Positions 34,796-39,777 of a stretch of 39,777 nt of DNA are shown piece after piece. Each line of letters starts with the position of its first letter. Within the stretch, counting starts at the first letter, position 1. The position numbers were made by a program, and so were the translations under genes. Origin of the DNA: Gimesia sp. (GTDB taxonomy: Bacteria > Planctomycetota > Planctomycetia > Planctomycetales > Planctomycetaceae). Location: NCBI GenBank assembly GCA_002706765.1, contig PAJV01000038.1:1-39777 (forward strand), read 5' to 3'. The notes below the pieces were generated by a model. That model was not told where the DNA came from, did not search any database, and saw only the letters and a list, made by a program, of their open reading frames with translations.

Positions 34796-36229
34796 CTAGA
34801 AGCGGATGATCACATCGCCGCCCAGCAGGACCTGGTAGTCAGACTGGAAGTTGCGATAGGGTCCCTGAATGTTCAACAGGTTGGATCGGGTATCCGACCA
34901 GTCGAAACGCAGCTCCGGACGCACAGTCACACAGGGATGCGGCCGCCAGTTGGCTCCCACGGTGAGTTCATAATAATTTCCCCCCTCGGCAACAAACTCG
35001 GGAACCTGTAGAACACGTGAGAAATTCTGATCCCGGAAGTATTCAAATCGGGCTCCCCAGGCAAAGGTCTCGGTGACATCGTAGTAAAGGTATTGATTGA
35101 ACGAGTACCACTTGGCCGGCACGATCTGGAACTGATTGTTGATCGTACCGTTATCCTGCACTCCAAAATCGCTCTGGAATACATAGGTCAGGCAGTCGGT
35201 AAAGTTATGCGAGAGTACAAAACTGACCAGCGTTCGGTTGGCGGTATTACTCGCTCCGTTGTCCTGATCTCCAGATGTCAGTGTCAGGTTGATACTGGTG
35301 TCTTTACTGGAACTCGTCCAGCCAATTCCTGCCAGCAGCTCGGCATCATCATTCGGGTCTTCCCAGGCATCCCAGCCCCGGGCCACACCGGCGAGTAACT
35401 GCAGCTGTTCTGTGACCTGGAAGGTGGTCAGAATACCTGTGTGTGTAAACGGCTCACCATACTGCATCGTATAGGAGTGGGAATAGAAGAAGTTATCGGG
35501 TGCAGTCACTTTTTCATATCCAATCGGCGTATAGAAGTGTCCTGCTTTGATGCTGACACCTTCCAGCCATGGTACATATAGTTCTGCATATAGCTGTGGC
35601 ATTGCCAGGCCATACATGGCATACGTGCTGCCACCGCTGGTACGTGGTCCGTTACCGCTATTCCAGTGCGGTGACCCATCAGATTCGGTTTCCAGACCGA
35701 GTGCCGTTGTATAGAAATAGTCAGTACCGTAGAGCAGGTCTCCCCGAAAGCCCCAGTCCAGTTCATCACCACCAAAGTTCACCTGGCGTTCCATGTACAG
35801 GTACAGCTGATTCATCTGATATTCATTCGAGCGGTCGTTAAATGTGACTGGCAGGTTGAAATTATTGGACGGTTTCTGAAAGTTGCCGGTAAATCCCTGG
35901 TCGAGCCAACCCCCAACCTGCACACGGTTCGATTTCATTGAGGGGTAAATCGGCGAATGACTCATCAGGAACTGGTCCAGAAAATTACAGCACTGGCATT
36001 CCGGCAGGCACATTTCATTCACACAGTCTGCTGTTCCGGGATCAGTGATCGCGCAACTTGAAGGTTCCGATGTATTGAGCGAAACCGGCAGATAGGAGCC
36101 TTCGGCTTCACTATGAATGTCTACCAAGGAATCTGCTGTGTCGATCTGGTTCTGTTGACCAAATCCAGGTGCTGGCAGACTGATCGCCAAGGCAACAACA
36201 ATCCATTGTGAGATATTTTTTATTCGCAT
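34796..36229 (-). CDS. outer-membrane beta-barrel porin (BBP2/OmpL-like)
   Basis: This 477-residue protein starts at ATG 36229, because a signal peptide (RIKNISQWIVVALAISLPAPGFG) then begins at residue 1; the frame extends to 36268. After a linker with a Cys-rich patch (CLPECQCCNFLDQFL) comes VGGWLDQGFTGNF, the standard opening of the BBP2 putative porin family. Alternating amphipathic strands and turns follow (NQLYLYMERQVN, WGFRGDLLYGTDYFY, VSIKAGHFYTPIGYEKV, TLTSGDQDN, WGARFEYFRDQNF). It closes with VLLGGDVIIRF, ending in Phe as expected for an outer-membrane barrel. It probably admits small solutes; specificity is unknown. A small frame on the same strand ends one base before this ATG. It is convergent with the CDF gene. 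Confidence 0.85.
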   Translation of the reverse strand: MRIKNISQWIVVALAISLPAPGFGQQNQIDTADSLVDIHSEAEGSYLPVSLNTSEPSSCAITDPGTADCVNEMCLPECQCCNFLDQFLMSHSPIYPSMKSNRVQVGGWLDQGFTGNFQKPSNNFNLPVTFNDRSNEYQMNQLYLYMERQVNFGGDELDWGFRGDLLYGTDYFYTTALGLETESDGSPHWNSGNGPRTSGGSTYAMYGLAMPQLYAELYVPWLEGVSIKAGHFYTPIGYEKVTAPDNFFYSHSYTMQYGEPFTHTGILTTFQVTEQLQLLAGVARGWDAWEDPNDDAELLAGIGWTSSSKDTSINLTLTSGDQDNGASNTANRTLVSFVLSHNFTDCLTYVFQSDFGVQDNGTINNQFQIVPAKWYSFNQYLYYDVTETFAWGARFEYFRDQNFSRVLQVPEFVAEGGNYYELTVGANWRPHPCVTVRPELRFDWSDTRSNLLNIQGPYRNFQSDYQVLLGGDVIIRF

Positions 36230-36230
36230 C

Positions 36231-36497
36231 TTATTCCGACTCGTGCGAGAGACTGGCGATTTGGACAAATAACGTATTCTGATGTTTAGTTTGTTTGTCT
36301 TGGTAATTCAAAATTGTAAAAACCATCTTGGACAACAAATGATTTGAATTAACCTGGCTCATGAAATCTAATGAAACTGACTGATCCATCATCCGGGTCA
36401 GACTGCTTTGGTCTCCAGAAGAGAGCTTTCGTTCCTCTGTCTTTTTCGGTTTTTCGGCTGAGGAAGAAGAACCTAATTGTTTGTTAAGTGATGCCAA
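36231..36497 (-). CDS. possible small protein translationally coupled to the porin
   Basis: An 88-codon frame begins at TTG 36497 and its stop codon lies one base before the porin ATG (TAA-G-ATG), a spacing typical of coupled genes. The composition is protein-like: a Lys/Ser-rich N-terminus (SSSSAEKPKKTEERKLSSGDQ), then SLDFMSQVNSNHLLSKMVFTILNYQDKQ. There is no signal peptide or membrane helix. The start is doubtful. In-frame codons reach back to a stop at about 36522, and an AGGGGAG lies 8 bases before a non-start TTA there, so the true start may have mutated or be non-canonical. I recognise no family. It may equally be an untranslated leader. Confidence 0.35.
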   Translation of the reverse strand: MASLNKQLGSSSSAEKPKKTEERKLSSGDQSSLTRMMDQSVSLDFMSQVNSNHLLSKMVFTILNYQDKQTKHQNTLFVQIASLSHESE

Positions 36498-37072
36498 TAC
36501 AGTGATTTTGCGTTTTAAACGCTACTCTCCCCTGATATTTACCTATCTTACTAAAAAATAATCCAATGTAACAAAATTACACTTTCTATTACTGGATTTG
36601 AGCAGCTTTCCATCATCATTGGAATCAGCTTCCTGGTCTGAGTGCCATGGATCAGATCACTGAAGAGTTAAAAATCTCTGTCCATAATGATTCATAAGTT
36701 GAACATATACGTTGATTTGCTGCATCATTCCTTTCTAATCCTGTTACTGTACAGAATACGATTTTCTGCGCTGACCTTCCTGACAGTCCTCTAATCCCAA
36801 CCAGATTATCTAAACATCGCAGATTGCTATTTTATTAATTGCAATTAGTAGGCTCATAGGCAAAGATATTCCATTAAGTGTATTAATTCCTGCGATCTTG
36901 AGCCAAACTCGCGTAATCAAAAAAAGAAATTCCTTTTAATGAGCGGGCTGTTGACTGTTAGGTTTAATGCGTGCAATCGTCAAAGTAAGTGTCTATTTCG
37001 ACAGTAAAAATCCCTCACTGATCATTCCGGTTTTAGCTGACCAATACCAAAACTGATACGAGTAAAAATTCT
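36498..37072. other. AT-rich 575-bp intergenic region with palindromes
   Basis: No gene is supported. Two structures are noted. TGTAA-CAAAA-TTACA is a perfect 5-bp dyad at 36567-36581. A nested stem has GGCTCA (36851-36856) with TGAGCC (36899-36904), enclosing ATTAA (36873-36877) with TTAAT (36883-36887). The region must contain promoters for the porin and the surface protein; it is notably AT-rich compared with neighbouring genes. Confidence 0.45.
36567..36581. promoter_or_regulatory. 15-bp dyad, possible operator
   Basis: The dyad TGTAACAAAATTACA is perfectly symmetrical in its arms and sits 70 bases upstream of the small frame and 338 bases upstream of the porin start. It has the size of a dimeric repressor site. 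In AT-rich DNA such a dyad can arise by chance. Confidence 0.25.
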
Positions 37073-39777
37073 ATGAAGAGCCTGAAAAGATTGTTTGGCC
37101 GTATGTCTACTCGCAAAGTAACTCGCCGATTGCCATTTCGGATTTCTCGTCCGATTGGTTATGCAAGCCACGTGGAGCGGCTTGAAGATCGAACACTGCT
37201 TGCCAGCAATATCCTGGCTTCATTGGAAAGTTCGGTGAATCAGCCGAATGACACAACAGAATTGCTTCTGAATATTGGACCGGGCAGCTCACCGACTCTC
37301 GGTTTCTCTGTGCATGCGACGGCAGGATCCGCTTTCAATCCTGCTTCGATTCAGATTATCAATACCAGCACAAACGCCGTGATTCCGCTGAATCTGGCAG
37401 AAAATGACCATGCCGGCACACCGGATTCCCTGACGCTGGCCACACTGGCCCCCGGAGAATACTCTCTGCTGGTTCGCGGTCAGACCTCTGCCACCGGTGG
37501 GTTTGTTGTAGATGTCTTTTTGCCTGGTGACTCCGATGGTAGTGGGTCTGTAAATGATACCGAGTACAAGCACGCGCTGGCTGCCTCTTATCAGCACCTG
37601 TTTGGCTACAATCATTTCACCACTCAGTTCATGATCCAGCAGATGGGCCTCAATCCAAACACCAACTTCTATTCCCAGGAGCTGGATGGTGATATGGATG
37701 GAGATGTCGATAATAATGACCTGCAAATGCTGAACTCCAACCGCAATATCCCGCCCATCCAGCTGGAGCTGATTGGCGACCAGGATGCACCCGCTGTGGT
37801 TGCAGGCTTGCAGTTTGATTCCGGAGTTTCCAATTCAGATGGAATCACCAACGAATTAACCATCGTTGGTAACGTGTCCGACGAAAGTCTGATTACGCAA
37901 TTCAAAGTCTCCCTCGATGGGGGCAGTTATACGAATATCTTCGGGCAACTTTCCAGCGGTGCCAGCGGAGGAACCTTCACGCTGACTCGCAGCTGGCTGG
38001 AAACGAACCTGAACGGTGGGGCCAGCCTGGAGGGGGGCACACATACGCTGCGTTTCATGACGGCTGACGAACACGGTAATGTCAGTCCGGCTGGTGCGTT
38101 TCATGTCAACTTTGAACTGGATACGATTGCACCAACGACAGCGTCTGCCATTTCTGATCAGATTCTGAATGAAGACTTCACGCCGTTAAACCTGGGGCCT
38201 CTCTCTACCTATTTTAATCAGAATGGGGGGACACCGCTCAACTTCCAGGTGGATTCGATCACCAACGCGATCGTCAATGTGGATTTCTCGACCGGCGACT
38301 TGATTATCAATTCCATCCTGGATCTGAATGGCTCAACGGATATTGTTGTTCAGGCCTTTGATGTGGCGGGCAACGCAGTATTGTCCAATACATTTACTGT
38401 AACTGTAAATGCATTAAACGATGCCCCGGTTGCCGTGGATGACGCCGTCTCTACCGATGAAGACACTGAGTTGATCAACGGTGATGTTCTGGCGGCAAAT
38501 CCAACTAATCCTGATTCCGATGTTGAGAACAACACACTGACGGTCACAGCAGTAAATGGTAATGCCGTTGATGTCGGAAATGCCGTTGCCATCGGAGCGG
38601 GAGGGCTGCTGACGCTGAATTCAAGCGGTACTTTCACATTCAATCCCAACGGGCAATATGAAGAACTGGCCGTGGGGGAAACCGCCACAGAAACATTTAC
38701 CTACACGATCGATGACGGCAATGGCGGCACAGATACCGCGACCGTGACGATCACGATTCAGGGCGTGAACGACACCCCTGTTGCTGAAGACGATGACTTT
38801 ACGATTGATGAAGACGCCACACTGGATATGAATTTTCACAGTGTGTTCAGCAGTAACGGCAATGGTGTGGATTATGATCCCGATGCAAGCGACACCTTTG
38901 AGGTGACGTCGGTCAATGGTTCTGCTGCGAGTGTAGAGAATGAGATTCAATTAGCTTCCGGTGCACTGTTGACTGTATATAGAGGTGGATTTATTTCTTA
39001 TCGGCCAGATGGCGCATTTGACTACCTGGCTGATGGAGAATCAGCGTCAGAGACCTTTACTTACACGATCACCGACGTCAATGGTGCCACGGATACGGCA
39101 ACGGTCACGATTACCATTAATGGTGTGAATACTAATCCCGTACCAGTCGATGATGCCTTCAGCACAGACGAAGATACCCTGTTGGCTGGCGGTAACGTGC
39201 TGAATGCCAACCCGACAGATCCCGATTTCGATGCGGAGGGTCAGACCCTGACGGTAACGGAAGTGAATGGATCTACGGGTGATGTGGATTCCCAGATTAC
39301 TCTGGCATCGGGTGCTCTGTTGACGCTGAATGCGGATGGTACATTCGATTACGATCCCAATGGTCAGTTTGAATATCTGGTGGATGGACAATCGACAACA
39401 GACAGCTTTACTTATAAGGTCGAAGATACTCAAGGTGGCACCGCTACTGCGACCGTGAATATCACGATCACGGGTGTGAATGACAATCCGGTTGCCGTCG
39501 ATGATGCTTTCAGCACCGATGAAGATACTACGCTGACGGGCGGCAATGTTCTGGATGCGAATCCGACGACCGCTGACTCCGATGTGGAAGGTCAGGGCTT
39601 TACGGTGACTGGTGTGACCGGTGGCAGTGTGGGGAGTGAGTTTGCCCTGGCTTCGGGCGCTCTGCTGACCCTCAATGTGGATGGTACTTTCACCTATAAC
39701 CCGAACGGTCAGTTTGAACACCTGGCGGATGGCGTGAACGGGAGCGACAGCTTCACGTATACGATTACCGACGACCA
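37073..39777 (+). CDS. large surface protein with LExRxLL motif, dockerin-like loops and VCBS/cadherin-like repeats (3' end beyond the window)
   Basis: The frame opens at ATG 37073 and stays open to the window end (901 codons seen), so it was readily missed by a search for closed frames. The N-terminus is very basic (KSLKRLFGRMSTRKVTRRLPFRISR), followed by VERLEDRTLLASN at residues 34-46, a form of the LEPR-XLL motif found at the start of giant planctomycete surface proteins; there is no classical signal peptide. Residues about 150-222 hold two calcium-loop segments (GDSDGSGSVNDTEY and DGDMDGDVDNNDLQML), a dockerin-like pair. A beta domain follows at about 235-350, then another to 448. Four tandem repeats start at residues 449, 566, 686 and 803. 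It is probably an exported adhesin or matrix protein. Confidence 0.85.
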   Translation, partial: MKSLKRLFGRMSTRKVTRRLPFRISRPIGYASHVERLEDRTLLASNILASLESSVNQPNDTTELLLNIGPGSSPTLGFSVHATAGSAFNPASIQIINTSTNAVIPLNLAENDHAGTPDSLTLATLAPGEYSLLVRGQTSATGGFVVDVFLPGDSDGSGSVNDTEYKHALAASYQHLFGYNHFTTQFMIQQMGLNPNTNFYSQELDGDMDGDVDNNDLQMLNSNRNIPPIQLELIGDQDAPAVVAGLQFDSGVSNSDGITNELTIVGNVSDESLITQFKVSLDGGSYTNIFGQLSSGASGGTFTLTRSWLETNLNGGASLEGGTHTLRFMTADEHGNVSPAGAFHVNFELDTIAPTTASAISDQILNEDFTPLNLGPLSTYFNQNGGTPLNFQVDSITNAIVNVDFSTGDLIINSILDLNGSTDIVVQAFDVAGNAVLSNTFTVTVNALNDAPVAVDDAVSTDEDTELINGDVLAANPTNPDSDVENNTLTVTAVNGNAVDVGNAVAIGAGGLLTLNSSGTFTFNPNGQYEELAVGETATETFTYTIDDGNGGTDTATVTITIQGVNDTPVAEDDDFTIDEDATLDMNFHSVFSSNGNGVDYDPDASDTFEVTSVNGSAASVENEIQLASGALLTVYRGGFISYRPDGAFDYLADGESASETFTYTITDVNGATDTATVTITINGVNTNPVPVDDAFSTDEDTLLAGGNVLNANPTDPDFDAEGQTLTVTEVNGSTGDVDSQITLASGALLTLNADGTFDYDPNGQFEYLVDGQSTTDSFTYKVEDTQGGTATATVNITITGVNDNPVAVDDAFSTDEDTTLTGGNVLDANPTTADSDVEGQGFTVTGVTGGSVGSEFALASGALLTLNVDGTFTYNPNGQFEHLADGVNGSDSFTYTITDD
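38417..39777 (+). repeat. tandem 117-120-residue cadherin/VCBS-like repeats
   Basis: Units start at 38417, 38768, 39128 and 39479 (spacing 351, 360, 351 bases); the last is cut by the window end. Each opens with a form of NDxPVAVDDAFSTDEDT, continues with the VLxANPT..DSDVE and LTVTxVNG stretches, then LASGALLTLNxDGTFxYxPNGQFE, and ends with SFTYTIxD..GGTxTATVxITIxGVN. Unit 2 is more divergent (IDEDATLDMNFHSVFSSNG). Conserved Asp/Asn positions suggest calcium-stabilised beta sandwiches. Units 3 and 4 are most alike, which suggests recent duplication. Confidence 0.85.

Noticed and set aside
36840-36930. Class I cyclic-di-GMP riboswitch upstream of the surface protein
   Set aside because: GGCAAAG and GCG elements are superficially similar, but the order and spacing of the GEMM conserved bases are not present, so only an unspecified structured leader is suggested.
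39047-39721. Minus-strand frame of 224 codons opposite the surface-protein repeats
   Set aside because: It repeats with the same period as the sense repeats and is explained as their antisense shadow.
1-39777. CRISPR arrays, tRNA and rRNA genes
   Set aside because: No regularly spaced short repeats with unique spacers were seen, and no cloverleaf with a T-arm GTTCRA plus matching acceptor stem could be found by eye in the intergenic regions.

Overview
The window looks like chromosomal DNA of a planctomycete, most like the Gimesia/Planctomyces group. This is an inference from family content and moderate GC, not from a database match. Pointers are secreted sulfatases, a PQQ-type beta-propeller, several large envelope proteins that lack familiar names, and a giant surface protein whose N-terminus carries the planctomycete LExRxLL motif (VERLEDRTLLA) followed by dockerin-like loops and cadherin/VCBS-like repeats.

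Layout. Positions 1-2021 are a scar. An AT-rich large serine recombinase remnant without its catalytic domain abuts a sulfatase gene cut off after about 250 codons, and an unidentified reading frame runs off the left edge. 2280-5638 carries endonuclease IV, a proline-rich lipoprotein with a C-terminal membrane anchor, and a PilZ protein. 6170-9781 carries an RND/MMPL exporter and a reductase-type extended SDR. 9774-16318, all on the minus strand, is a housekeeping block: polA, coaE, rho, ribH, nusB. 16835-20253 holds a coiled-coil membrane protein and a DEAD-box helicase, convergent on a strong shared terminator. 20801-24338 holds a prolyl oligopeptidase and an intact secreted sulfatase. 24394-26083 (minus) holds a DUF2203 protein and trpD. 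26372-31730 (plus) holds a HEAT-like secreted protein, a PQQ propeller, crcB and the uncharacterised TIGR03546/TIGR03545 pair. 32234-34681 holds an M24-like protein without metal ligands and a CDF transporter flanked by two copies of a 65-bp palindromic repeat. 34796-36497 (minus) holds a beta-barrel porin with a possible small upstream gene. 37073 to the right edge is the surface protein.

How the genes fit together. The minus-strand block covers replication/repair, CoA and riboflavin synthesis, and two transcription termination or antitermination factors (Rho and NusB). Much of the rest concerns the envelope: RND exporter, lipoprotein, coiled-coil protein, TIGR03545/03546 pair, porin and adhesin. 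No CRISPR array, tRNA, rRNA or complete prophage was seen. The strongest leads for something undescribed are the TIGR03546/03545 pair, the repeat flanking the CDF gene, the double-anchored lipoprotein, and the degenerate M24 protein. I do not see an obvious new defence or multi-gene accessory system.
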